DNA from: Bacteriovorax sp. PP10
GTDB lineage: Bacteria > Bdellovibrionota > Bacteriovoracia > Bacteriovoracales > Bacteriovoracaceae
Length of the DNA: 64,000 nt
Assembly: GCF_035013165.1 (NCBI RefSeq)
Contig: NZ_JAYGJQ010000001.1
Coordinates: forward strand, 1,178,001-1,242,000
Direction of reading: 5' to 3'
Shown here: piece by piece, positions 1-8,900 of the stretch
Layout: the number at the start of each line of letters is the position of its first letter
Numbering within the stretch: position 1 is the stretch's first letter
Position numbers and translations under genes: made by a program
The notes under the pieces: model-generated
The model's database searches: none
Told to the model about the DNA's origin: nothing
Seen by the model: the letters and a program-made list of their open reading frames with translations, nothing else

Positions 1-333
1 ATTAACTTCATTGGTTTTGCAAAAGACTTAGAGGCCATTTATTCAAATTGTGACTTTAGTATTATTCCTATTCGCTATGGATCAGGAACAAGAATTAAAG
101 TCATCGAAAGTATTTCCAAAGGTGTGCCTATCGTATCAACCGATATGGGAGTGCAGGGAAGTGGTCTGAATGATTATTTCAAAGCAGAAACTGCTGATGA
201 ATGGATTAAAGTGATTAATTCATTAGATAAAAAACGTGGGCAAGAAATTGCAGCACTGGCATTTACTCAACTTGAAGTTATGTACTCACCAGCTTCAATT
301 GGGAATAAGGCCATCAATTCAATTAAGATTTAA
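1..333 (+). CDS. Glycosyltransferase, C-terminal fragment (cut by window edge)
   Basis: The frame is open from base 1 and ends at TAA 331-333. Only the last 110 residues are present. They hold the C-terminal Rossmann half of a GT-B glycosyltransferase: a G-F-A segment, then a GSGTRIKVIES stretch and a GVPIVSTDMG stretch typical of the nucleotide-sugar-binding part of family 4 enzymes. An in-frame ATG at 124 is internal and should not be taken as the start. The gene converges on the next glycosyltransferase and overlaps its end by 11 bp. The acceptor and sugar cannot be told. The call of a GT4-type enzyme is fairly safe. Confidence 0.8.
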   Translation: MNFIGFAKDLEAIYSNCDFSIIPIRYGSGTRIKVIESISKGVPIVSTDMGVQGSGLNDYFKAETADEWIKVINSLDKKRGQEIAALAFTQLEVMYSPASIGNKAINSIKI

Positions 334-1447
334 TGGCAAGATCGTAGAGTTCTCGAGTTTTTTGAGTCCACTTCTTTAAACTAAAGCGCTCTTCAACAGA
401 CTCAGCTGCACTGGCCGCATTCTTCATCCACTCATGATAATTTTCAGAAGTTTTTAAAAGAGCTTCATTCCAACTTTCAGTAGAAAAGTCTTTAGCAAAA
501 TGCCCATTCGTATTATGAGTCACCATGCTGGCAATGGCCCCAACATTATTAGCAAGCACCGGAACACCTGAGGCAAGTGCCTCGATTAAAGTCATAGGTA
601 GACCTTCACGCAAGCTTGGCATTATTAAGATATCCGGATTGATAAAAAAGCTTGAAGGATCTGAAACAAATCCATGAAGCGTCACTTGGTTTTGCATTTT
701 GTGATCAACAATAAATTTTTCAACCAGTTCTCTTTCAACACCGTCGCCTAAAACAGTTAAATGAAAGCGCTCTTTCACTGCACTTGCTGCCAAGCTTTCT
801 AGAAAAGGAAGTAAACCTTTTTCCGGGCTTAGCCTACCAACGTATAAAAGCTCAATCGTATTTTCATTTTTATTTCTTAAAGCGCGCTCAGATCTAATCT
901 TGGCCGCATTGGTAAGTGAGAGCATATTCTCAATCACTGCAATTTTATTGTAAGGATAAAGCTTTTGATCCAGCTCCTGTTTCATCTGATGAGAAACCGC
1001 GATCACATGGTTACATGTCTTCATCGTCATCATCGCGATCTTTTCATAGATACGTACTTTTAATGTATGGGCCGTATTGCCATGGTGAGTATGCAGATGA
1101 GGAAGTTTCCCTTTCATCATGTAACAAGCAATCAGAGCTTTGAATCCGTGACTGTGTAAAATGATAGGAGAGGATTGATCTAAAAGTGCGGCCTTCAATC
1201 TTTTTGGAAGTTGTAGATCGAAAGCTTTTGTCGAATCAATCATCACACTTTCAATACCTGTAGGCATGGCCTTTAAAAAAGTCTCAGCAAAATGTGGCGC
1301 TCTGGTTTCTCTGATAATAATCATCAATGGGTTTAATCCCATATCACGTAGTCCCACCAGACCGGTAAGCACAACTTTTTCCGCACCAGCAAGAACTCCT
1401 GGAGCTAGAACTAAAACTGGTCTGATGTTATTAGGCCTCAATTTCAT
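323..1447 (-). CDS. Glycosyltransferase family 4
   Basis: This 374-aa GT-B glycosyltransferase probably adds a sugar to a lipid-linked surface glycan on the cytosolic side. The N-terminal half begins with a nucleotide-fold strand followed by LAGAEKVVL. The C-terminal half has LYVGRLSPEKGLLPFL, the GFVSDPSSFF segment and the EGLPMTLIEALASGVPVLA signature, with the E-x7-E pair of the GT4 family. The start overlaps the end of the upstream flippase gene by 17 bp, so the three genes 3967 to 323 form one leftward operon. Sugar specificity cannot be read from sequence. Confidence 0.88.
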   Translation of the reverse strand: MKLRPNNIRPVLVLAPGVLAGAEKVVLTGLVGLRDMGLNPLMIIIRETRAPHFAETFLKAMPTGIESVMIDSTKAFDLQLPKRLKAALLDQSSPIILHSHGFKALIACYMMKGKLPHLHTHHGNTAHTLKVRIYEKIAMMTMKTCNHVIAVSHQMKQELDQKLYPYNKIAVIENMLSLTNAAKIRSERALRNKNENTIELLYVGRLSPEKGLLPFLESLAASAVKERFHLTVLGDGVERELVEKFIVDHKMQNQVTLHGFVSDPSSFFINPDILIMPSLREGLPMTLIEALASGVPVLANNVGAIASMVTHNTNGHFAKDFSTESWNEALLKTSENYHEWMKNAASAAESVEERFSLKKWTQKTRELYDLAIKS

Positions 1448-2867
1448 GTTTTGCCTTAAAATGTCTGATAATATTTACAGCTGCCAGATAGATCGCTGCA
1501 TAGAAGGGACTTAAAACTAAAAACCACATTTTCTCTGTTTCAAACATTGGTCTGAACATATAACAAAGCGCAGTTAAAACGAGATTGAGTCCAACAAAGA
1601 GACCTAACGATTTCCAGGCAATCAACTTCGGAATCGCAAACTGTGTGATTCGTGAAGAATAGATGAGACCAGGAATCTTTGGAATAAAAAAGAAGATCAT
1701 TGAAGAGATCAGTGCTCCCATTGCTCCCCATTGTCCTGCACATACGTATACCACCAAAATAGAAAGTGGAGTCAATAGGAGATACATTTTTAAAACCCAG
1801 CGCGTTTGCCCAGTCGCTCTTGGGATAGCATCGTGAGGAATGATATAGGCCAGGTAAGTAAGAGCATAGACCTTTAAAAAAACGGCCGAGTCCATATACT
1901 GAGAGGTAAAAAGAATTTCAATAATCGGACGATTGAAAATAATAAGTCCAAACACCGCAGGAATCATCAGATAAGCGATATCACTTTGAGCTTTTCTGTA
2001 ATGCTGAATCATACCTAGCTTATCGTCATCATGGTAAGATCGAGACAACGCCGGTACTAAAACTTTTTGGACTGACATTTCTAAAATATAAAGAGGTGGA
2101 ACAAGTAAGCATCCCATTGAATAAAATGCAAAGTGTTCAGGTGAAAGTTGTGATGATAATAAAATCATATCAACTTTTTCCAGGAAAAATCCCAGTGCAC
2201 CGGCAATTGATAAAGGTGCGCAGTATTTCCAGACTTCTTTTAATCTTTGAGTATCAAGTTTAAAATCCAGAATCCCTTCTTTCTTACCTAAGTGCATAGC
2301 TAAGCAAAGCTTAATAAGAAATAATCCAGTGAATCCCCAAAATGCAGCATTGATATGTCTTGTGTAATAAACCAGAGTGACAATAACCACACCTTTTAAA
2401 ATCTCAAAACCGCTATTGAATAAACTTCCGTTGATTCGTTTTCCTTTAGCAATTAGATACTCACCATAGAAAGAAGCAGGTGCAGCAGTAATTGCAGATA
2501 ATAGAAGAAGAATGGTTTGAGTTTCAGTAATTGAGATTATACGTGAAAGCTGGAAGGAAAATAATAATCCGACAGCTGCACAGATAAAACTTAGACTAAA
2601 ACTTAAGATCCATGCGTGTTCGACATATTTTTGAGCATTATCTTTTTTTCCAATCCAGTAATAGACACTATAAAGAGGTCCACCTGTTAAAGATAAAAAA
2701 GTAATAGATTGAGCGTAAAGAAAGAAAATTTTATAAATCCCGATATCTTCAGGATCAAGGATTCGCACCAGAACAACCGGCAGGAAAAGATTTGTAATGG
2801 CCGAAACCATACTGATAAGAAAAACTGGCCAGTGCCCAGCTCTTAATTTGTTAAGCAAATCTTTCAT
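1431..2867 (-). CDS. Polysaccharide flippase (Wzx/MATE-like)
   Basis: This 478-aa protein is almost wholly hydrophobic, with about 12-14 predicted membrane segments. The opening segment, with LPVVLVRILDPEDIGIYK, is typical of the MVF/PST flippase family. Such proteins move lipid-linked oligosaccharide units across the inner membrane. It lies between two GT4 genes with touching or overlapping ends: its ATG shares a base with the stop of the upstream gene, and its 3' end overlaps the next gene. This points to translational coupling and a shared pathway. An O-antigen/capsule Wzx is the likeliest role. The exact substrate is unknown. Confidence 0.85.
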   Translation of the reverse strand: MKDLLNKLRAGHWPVFLISMVSAITNLFLPVVLVRILDPEDIGIYKIFFLYAQSITFLSLTGGPLYSVYYWIGKKDNAQKYVEHAWILSFSLSFICAAVGLLFSFQLSRIISITETQTILLLLSAITAAPASFYGEYLIAKGKRINGSLFNSGFEILKGVVIVTLVYYTRHINAAFWGFTGLFLIKLCLAMHLGKKEGILDFKLDTQRLKEVWKYCAPLSIAGALGFFLEKVDMILLSSQLSPEHFAFYSMGCLLVPPLYILEMSVQKVLVPALSRSYHDDDKLGMIQHYRKAQSDIAYLMIPAVFGLIIFNRPIIEILFTSQYMDSAVFLKVYALTYLAYIIPHDAIPRATGQTRWVLKMYLLLTPLSILVVYVCAGQWGAMGALISSMIFFFIPKIPGLIYSSRITQFAIPKLIAWKSLGLFVGLNLVLTALCYMFRPMFETEKMWFLVLSPFYAAIYLAAVNIIRHFKAKHEIEA

Positions 2868-3967
2868 TATTCGTACACCTGTAAATATTTATTAACCATT
2901 TGCTTAACCGAGTAGTGATCAACCACTAACGTTCTTGCTTTCTTAGCATTAACCATCGCTTCATTGTAATTTCCAAACATAGAATCAAGTTTTGCTAAAA
3001 AATCTTTTGCATCACCAAGTTTATAAGTCTGAACATAAGGCCCGTACTTTAATAACGTCACGTGCCCCGGAATATCGCTGATCAGGCAAGGTGTTTCAAC
3101 TGCCATCGCTTCAAGGACCGCAACTGGGATTCCTTCATGAGTTGAAGCACTGACATACATATCGGAACCCATATTATATTCGAGAACTAATTCTTGAGAA
3201 CCGATTAGTTTAATATCTGCATCTTCAAGTTTTTTTAATTCATCGTAGTAGGCCTGGTCACTTGGAGGACCAGCAATAATTAATTGAAGTCCTGGACGCT
3301 CTTTAAACATCATCATTAAAAATTTTTGATCTTTAAGTGGAACAACTCTTGAAAGTGAAAGAACAATCGGGCGATTTAAATCAAGCCCATGTCTTTTGGC
3401 GATCCATTCTTTTTTCTCTGCTCTCATTGAAGTCTCAATCACTCCCTCATAAGTAGAAATCCCGTTCTGGATAACGGCAACCTTAGTGGCAGAAAGCCCG
3501 ATATCCTCGAGGTAAAACTTCCCAATCTTTTCACTGACAGCAATCATCTTGTCAGCAAGACGAGAAAATATTTTTTGGTACAACTTCCCACGAGGATAAT
3601 TATCAACGTGATCAAGACCATGAGTAGTATGAATAAGTTTTGGCCTCTTTTGGAAAGTTAATTTTTTCCAAAGACTGAGTGGGCCAAGATACATAAGAGG
3701 ATTTAAATCATGACTGTGAATAACATCTGCATCAAAAAGATCATTGTTCATACGACTTAGTAATTCTAAATCGTATCCAGGTTTTTTTAATTTTGGCGTC
3801 ACAACTGTAAGACCGCTGTCTCTAAAGAACTGTACCCACGTGCGTTCGTGGTCGTAGATATATATTTCTACAAGGTGACCACGCTTTTGTTGCTCAAGGG
3901 CAATGTGATAGATAATTTTTTCTAGTCCGCCAATTCCTAAAAATTGTGCGACATGAATGATTCTCAT
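2867..3967 (-). CDS. Glycosyltransferase family 4
   Basis: This 366-aa GT-B enzyme is the first gene of the leftward operon. It has the GIGGLEKIIYHIA opening loop (GGxE motif) near residue 13. Later come a LSRVVPLKDQ strand and a THEGIPVAVLEAMAVETP C-terminal signature with the usual E-x7-E spacing. These features mark a retaining GT4 glycosyltransferase acting in surface-polysaccharide assembly. It starts about 100 bp from the divergent Wza-like gene, so the short gap 3968-4067 should hold promoters for both directions. The donor sugar is not predictable. Confidence 0.88.
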   Translation of the reverse strand: MRIIHVAQFLGIGGLEKIIYHIALEQQKRGHLVEIYIYDHERTWVQFFRDSGLTVVTPKLKKPGYDLELLSRMNNDLFDADVIHSHDLNPLMYLGPLSLWKKLTFQKRPKLIHTTHGLDHVDNYPRGKLYQKIFSRLADKMIAVSEKIGKFYLEDIGLSATKVAVIQNGISTYEGVIETSMRAEKKEWIAKRHGLDLNRPIVLSLSRVVPLKDQKFLMMMFKERPGLQLIIAGPPSDQAYYDELKKLEDADIKLIGSQELVLEYNMGSDMYVSASTHEGIPVAVLEAMAVETPCLISDIPGHVTLLKYGPYVQTYKLGDAKDFLAKLDSMFGNYNEAMVNAKKARTLVVDHYSVKQMVNKYLQVYE

Positions 3968-4067
3968 ATAGTTTTATTCGCCGGGCGTATGCCTTTACCG
4001 AAATCCATGTTATTCTTAAAATCCAAGATCCACTTATATATCATATACTTCGAATGGGGAGCGGAAC

Positions 4068-5084
4068 GTGAAATATTTACTTTTTCTTTTGAGTGCGACA
4101 AGCATTTTTTTAGTAGCAGGTTGTTCAAGTAATTCCGTCAAGAATTATCCCCGTTACTCAGAGCATGTAGCAAAGATGATGGAGCACCAGGAAGCTGCAA
4201 ATCCTGCGAACCAAATGAGTAGTGAAGTTCCAGATCTTTCAAAAGTTCCCGTTTATATGGCCCCAGGACATTTATTCACAATGTCTCATTCAAGCGATAG
4301 CAAACTGAGTGGAAAATTCAGAGCAGACTTCAATGGAATTCTTCAACTTCCTTATAACGTCAATGTAGATGTTTCAAACAAGACATTTCCAGAAGTAAAA
4401 GAAACAGTACTAAATGCTTACAGACGCTTTTTTCAAAAGGGTGTTGAGAGTGTAAATTTCACTCTTACATCAAGAGATTTTTGGGTAGAGGTCAGAGGTC
4501 TTGTAAAAAAGCCAGGCCGTTATTTAGTACGTCCTTCAGACTCACTTGACCTAGTTGTCGATGCGGCCGGTGGAGTTCAAGGTGACATCAGTGTTGATTA
4601 TTTTACAGCATCACTGAAACAATCGACTTATGAATATCAAGTTTTATTAAATCGTTATTTCGAATCAAATGAATCAGCAGATAAAATCAGATGGCTTGGT
4701 GGAGACAGTGTTTTCATTTCCAAACTTGATAGTTTAGCTGGGGCCAGCAGAGAAATTCCATTCGTTACAATGCTTGGTGGAGTGATTAAACCTGGTAAAG
4801 TTTTACACCAAAAAGACGCCAGTCTATATTACTACATCGAAAAATCGGGTGGTATGGTTCAAGGTTTAGGTTACGAAGAGTGTTACGTTTTTAGAAATAC
4901 AACAGAAGGCGTAAAAAGAATCAATTTCTCATTCGATAAACCAGAAACGATTCCGGTTATTTTTCCAAATGATACAGTTTATATGAACTCAAAAGTTGAA
5001 ACGGAAGGGGACACTTGGCTTCAACGTTTAAGTTCGGTCGCAGGTATCATTTCAACAGCAGCTCTTTTAATTATTGCTCTATAA
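4068..5084 (+). CDS. Wza-like polysaccharide export lipoprotein (SLBB)
   Basis: The 338-aa product starts with GTG, preceded by GGGGAG at a good distance. It has a lipoprotein signal with LVAGC as lipobox. A polysaccharide-export domain (about 65-160) is followed by two SLBB-like segments near 165-200 (VRGLVKKPGRYLVRPSDS) and 235-290 (MLGGVIKPGKVLHQKDAS). The C-terminus ends in a hydrophobic helix, as in Wza-type outer-membrane exporters. It likely forms the outer-membrane channel of the neighbouring polysaccharide pathway. It is only 6 bp upstream of the phosphopantetheinyl transferase gene, which links export and NRPS activation in one transcript. No Wzc-type kinase is visible in the window. 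Confidence 0.85.
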   Translation: MKYLLFLLSATSIFLVAGCSSNSVKNYPRYSEHVAKMMEHQEAANPANQMSSEVPDLSKVPVYMAPGHLFTMSHSSDSKLSGKFRADFNGILQLPYNVNVDVSNKTFPEVKETVLNAYRRFFQKGVESVNFTLTSRDFWVEVRGLVKKPGRYLVRPSDSLDLVVDAAGGVQGDISVDYFTASLKQSTYEYQVLLNRYFESNESADKIRWLGGDSVFISKLDSLAGASREIPFVTMLGGVIKPGKVLHQKDASLYYYIEKSGGMVQGLGYEECYVFRNTTEGVKRINFSFDKPETIPVIFPNDTVYMNSKVETEGDTWLQRLSSVAGIISTAALLIIAL

Positions 5085-5090
5085 TTTAAA

Positions 5091-5768
5091 ATGAATAGCA
5101 CTGAAACATGGTCAAAACTTTTTTCTAAATCCTCTTTTTTTGCAATTAACAAAGAAGAGGATTTAGATAGTCATCTGGCAAAAATTCAATCCCAAATTAT
5201 TTACGATAAAAAAGTCGATGGTTTTCATCCCAACAGAAAAGATGAATTTCTATTGGGAAGAGTCTGTGCTTCAAAGGCCTTTGAATTGTGCACGGGGGAT
5301 GAATTACTTTCACTTCCAGTTAATGCCGATCGCTCACCACAATGGCCTTCAGACGTCGTAGGAACCATTTCTCACAATCAATATTGGGTTGGTGCTGCCG
5401 TTGCTAAAAGTTCTGATCTGGTTGGTCTTGGAATGGATTTTGAAGTCATGGGCAGAACCAGACTTGAACTCGCAAAACAAATCAGAACCGGCGAAGATAT
5501 TAAGCAGCACTCCAAACTTTCTGATGAAGAATTGCTCACAGTTATTTTTTCCTGCAAAGAATCTTTATATAAAGCTCTCTATCCAAGCGTGCAAAAATTT
5601 TTTGGTTTTGAAGATGCAGCTGTCGTCGAACTTGATTTGGATAACGGCATGTTTACTATTAATTTGCTAACTCAACTCAGTCTTAAATTTGGCATAAATT
5701 CACATCAATCCTTCATAGGCCGTATTGCCCTAGACAATAGAAACTGTTTAACTGTCTTGGAAGTTTAA
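5091..5768 (+). CDS. 4'-phosphopantetheinyl transferase (EntD/Sfp superfamily)
   Basis: This 225-aa protein should attach the phosphopantetheine arm of CoA to the serine of carrier domains. It has the family motifs: GTISHN before the substrate pocket, then GLGMDFE with the Mg-binding Asp-x-Glu, and FSCKESLYKA with the catalytic Lys-Glu. The size fits the Sfp/EntD class better than the smaller AcpS class. The gene sits 6 bp after the Wza-like gene and 220 bp before the megasynthase operon, which carries five carrier domains that would need it. Family call is firm. Which carriers it serves is inferred from position. Confidence 0.88.
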   Translation: MNSTETWSKLFSKSSFFAINKEEDLDSHLAKIQSQIIYDKKVDGFHPNRKDEFLLGRVCASKAFELCTGDELLSLPVNADRSPQWPSDVVGTISHNQYWVGAAVAKSSDLVGLGMDFEVMGRTRLELAKQIRTGEDIKQHSKLSDEELLTVIFSCKESLYKALYPSVQKFFGFEDAAVVELDLDNGMFTINLLTQLSLKFGINSHQSFIGRIALDNRNCLTVLEV

Positions 5769-5988
5769 GGCCTTCAAAACAGTGAAATAGGGATCTTTTT
5801 ACTGATAAAAATTATGTAGTTTTATGTCGTAAAAATTTGTCTGTAATTTCAATCTCTTAACACCTTATTTTGGGCCTTTAAAGTTGTGAAAAATTTACAT
5901 TTCTCACACTTTACCGATATGGAAACAATGCTGAGTGTTATAGTTCAAGAAACATTTTTTAGTTATATTTTTTAACAAGGGACCTTCG
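5769..5988 (+). promoter_or_regulatory. Leader/promoter region of the NRPS-PKS operon
   Basis: This 220-bp gap is AT-rich and has no gene. It must contain the promoter for the megasynthase operon, but I do not see a convincing -35/-10 pair and no GG-N10-GC sigma-54 site. The clearest element is the palindrome at 5885-5908, listed separately. Confidence 0.4.
5885..5908. promoter_or_regulatory. 24-bp palindrome, candidate operator of the NRPS operon
   Basis: The arms TGTGA and TCACA are separated by 14 bp, and 10 of 12 position pairs of the whole 24-bp site are complementary. It lies about 80 bp upstream of the TTG start of the first synthase. It resembles binding sites of dimeric helix-turn-helix regulators. 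The spacing is longer than a CRP site (N6), so no regulator is assigned. Confidence 0.4.
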
Positions 5989-8900
5989 TTGTTCATCCAC
6001 AAGTTGTTTGAAAAAACTGCTGATCGTATGAGAGACACTATTGCATTGTCGATGGGTGGCCGTGTTTTAACTTATGGTGAACTTGAAAACCTATCGAACA
6101 AAATTTCTTATGCATTAATGAGTGAAGGTGTGGGCGCAGGAGATATTGTTGGTGTATGCCTTAAGCGTTCTCCGGAACTTGTTGCAACTGTTTTAGCAAT
6201 ACTAAAGTCAGGTGCGGCCTATTTACCACTAGACCCAGAATACCCAAGCGATAGATTAAAATACATGGTGACACATTCTCGTGTCAGAAAAATTATTGCT
6301 CACGAAAAATTCACATCCATCTTCAATGGCACAACGGCTTCTCTTTTAACTTTTGAAAAAATCAATCTTGATCAGTTCGAATCAAGTAGACCTGAAGTTA
6401 ATGAAGCAATGATCGACCTTGCTTATGTTATCTATACGAGCGGCTCAACAGGAAACCCTAAAGGTGTCTCTCTTGGGCATGCGGCCTTAGTGAACTTAAT
6501 CGAATGGCAAAATGAACAAACTATTTTTAAAACAAATAGTGTGACTCTACAGTTCACTCCATTAAGTTTCGATGTTCACTTTCAAGAAATATTTTCAACT
6601 CTGACACTAGGTGGACACCTGGTGATGATTTCAGAAGAGCTGCGCTTAGATACATACGAGCTATTAAAAACTCTTTCAGAAAAGCATGTGAATAGATTAT
6701 TTCTTCCTTACGTTGCTCTTAATCACCTTTCTGAAATTGCGGTGATTCATAATCTTTATCCAGATTCACTAAAAGAAATCACGACTGCCGGTGAGCAATT
6801 AAAGATCACTCCAAACATTCGTGCATTCTTTAATAAGATCCCAGGTGCTGTTTTATACAATCACTACGGGCCGAGTGAAACTCACGTTGTGACAAGTCTA
6901 ACTCTTTCTGGTAACGCCGATTCATGGCCTAATCTTCCAACAATCGGTCAGGCGATTGCAAACGTAAGAGTTCTTTTACTGGATGAAAATTTAAATCCAG
7001 TTGCGACAGGATCTGAAGGGGATATCTACTTAGGTGGAGTATGTCTTGCTAACGGATACCTGCACTCACCGGAATTAACGGCAGAGAGATTTCTTCAATC
7101 AGAAAATCTTGGTCGTATTTATAAAACAGGTGATATTGGATATATCGACACTGACGGCAATATCGTTTTCCTTGGCAGAAAAGACGGTCAGGTGAAAATC
7201 AGAGGATACAGAATTGAATTAGGTGAAGTTGAGATCGCTATCATGAAACAACGTAGCGTTGATCGTGCCGTTGTTAAAGTGATTGATGATGAAAGCGAAA
7301 ACTATATCTGTGCTTACGTCACAGGAAATACTGATATCGGTAAACTTAGAGAAGCTCTTCGCACTGAGCTTCCTGAATATATGGTTCCAAGCCATTTCTT
7401 AAAAATTGATTCAATCCCACTGACGCCTTCTGGAAAAGTGGATTACAAGGCCCTTCCTATTCCTGGAACAGAGCGCCCGGATCTATCAGTAGAATTCGTT
7501 CAAGCAGAATCACCTACAGAATTATTTATTGAAAGATGCTGGAAAAAATATATCCGCATTCAAAAAATCGGTATCGATGATAATTTCTTTGACCTGGGTG
7601 GTACTTCACTTATGGCCATCAAGATTTTAATCGATATCAACCAGGTTGCTGAAAAGAAGTTAACAGTTGTTCATCTTTTCCAATATGCAACTATCAGACA
7701 AATTGCCAACTTCATTGATACTGACCAGGATGAATTAGATAACTTTCTTGGAAGTCTTGGTGAGAATACTGATGTTATTTCTGGAGATATCGCAGTTATT
7801 GGTATGACTGGAAGATTTCCTGGTGCCAAAAATATTGATGAATTCTGGAATAACTTAGTTGAAGTTAAAAACAATATTGAAATTTTTGATTCAAGCTTAG
7901 TGAACCCTGCTGTAGATAACGAACTAACAGAAGACAGCAATTATGTTTTCGCTCAAGGGGCATACCCAGGGCAAGAAAACTTCGATAATAAATTCTTCGG
8001 CATGACTCCACGTGAAGCGGAGTTAATGGACCCTCAACAAAGAAAGTTCCTGGAGTTGACTCACGAAGGTCTTGAGCTTGCTGGATACAATCCTGAAAGC
8101 TACAAAGGCTCAATTGGCATTTTCGCCGGAATGGGAAATTCTAAATACTCACGTCTCGTTGATCAGTATCCTGAAAAAGCAAAAATGATCGGGGACTTCA
8201 ACGTGATGCTTGGTCTTGAAAAAGACTACATCGCCACAAGAGTTGCTTTCAAATTAAATTTAAAAGGACCGGCCCTAAGCATTCATACAGCATGTTCAAC
8301 ATCGCTTGTCGCAATCATTGAAGCTGTAAAGAACTTACGAGTGAAAAACTGTGATATGGCCCTTGCTGGTGGTATCGCTATTTCAGGCGCACCAAATACA
8401 GGACATCTATTTCAAGAAGGTGGAATTCTATCGAAGAACGGCGAATGCCGCTCGTTTGATAATGAAGCAACAGGAACAATCTTTACTGACGGTGGTGGAG
8501 TTGTTGTTCTTAAGCGTTTGAGTGATGCTGAAAGAGACGGCGATTCAATCCTTGCCGTGATTAAAGGAGTGGGAATCAATAATGATGGTTCTCATAAAAT
8601 GAGTTTTACAGCTCCAAGTGTAATGGGGCAAGCAGAAGCTATTTTACGCGCTCAAAAAGATGCAGGTGTTTCTGCAGATTCAATCGGCTTTATTGAAGCT
8701 CACGGTACCGCCACTCCAGTTGGAGATCCCATTGAAGTTGAAGCCTTGATTAAAGCTTTTAGAAAATCAACTGACCTGAAAAATTACTGCTACCTTGGAT
8801 CATTAAAATCCAACATGGGACACTTAACTGGTGCCGCCGGTGTCGCAAGTTTCATGAAAGCAGTAAAAGTTGTAAACACTGGAATCATTCCAGGAACAGT

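Noticed and set aside
124-333. Separate 69-aa gene at the left edge
   Set aside because: The same frame is open from base 1 and reads as the end of a glycosyltransferase, so the ATG is internal.
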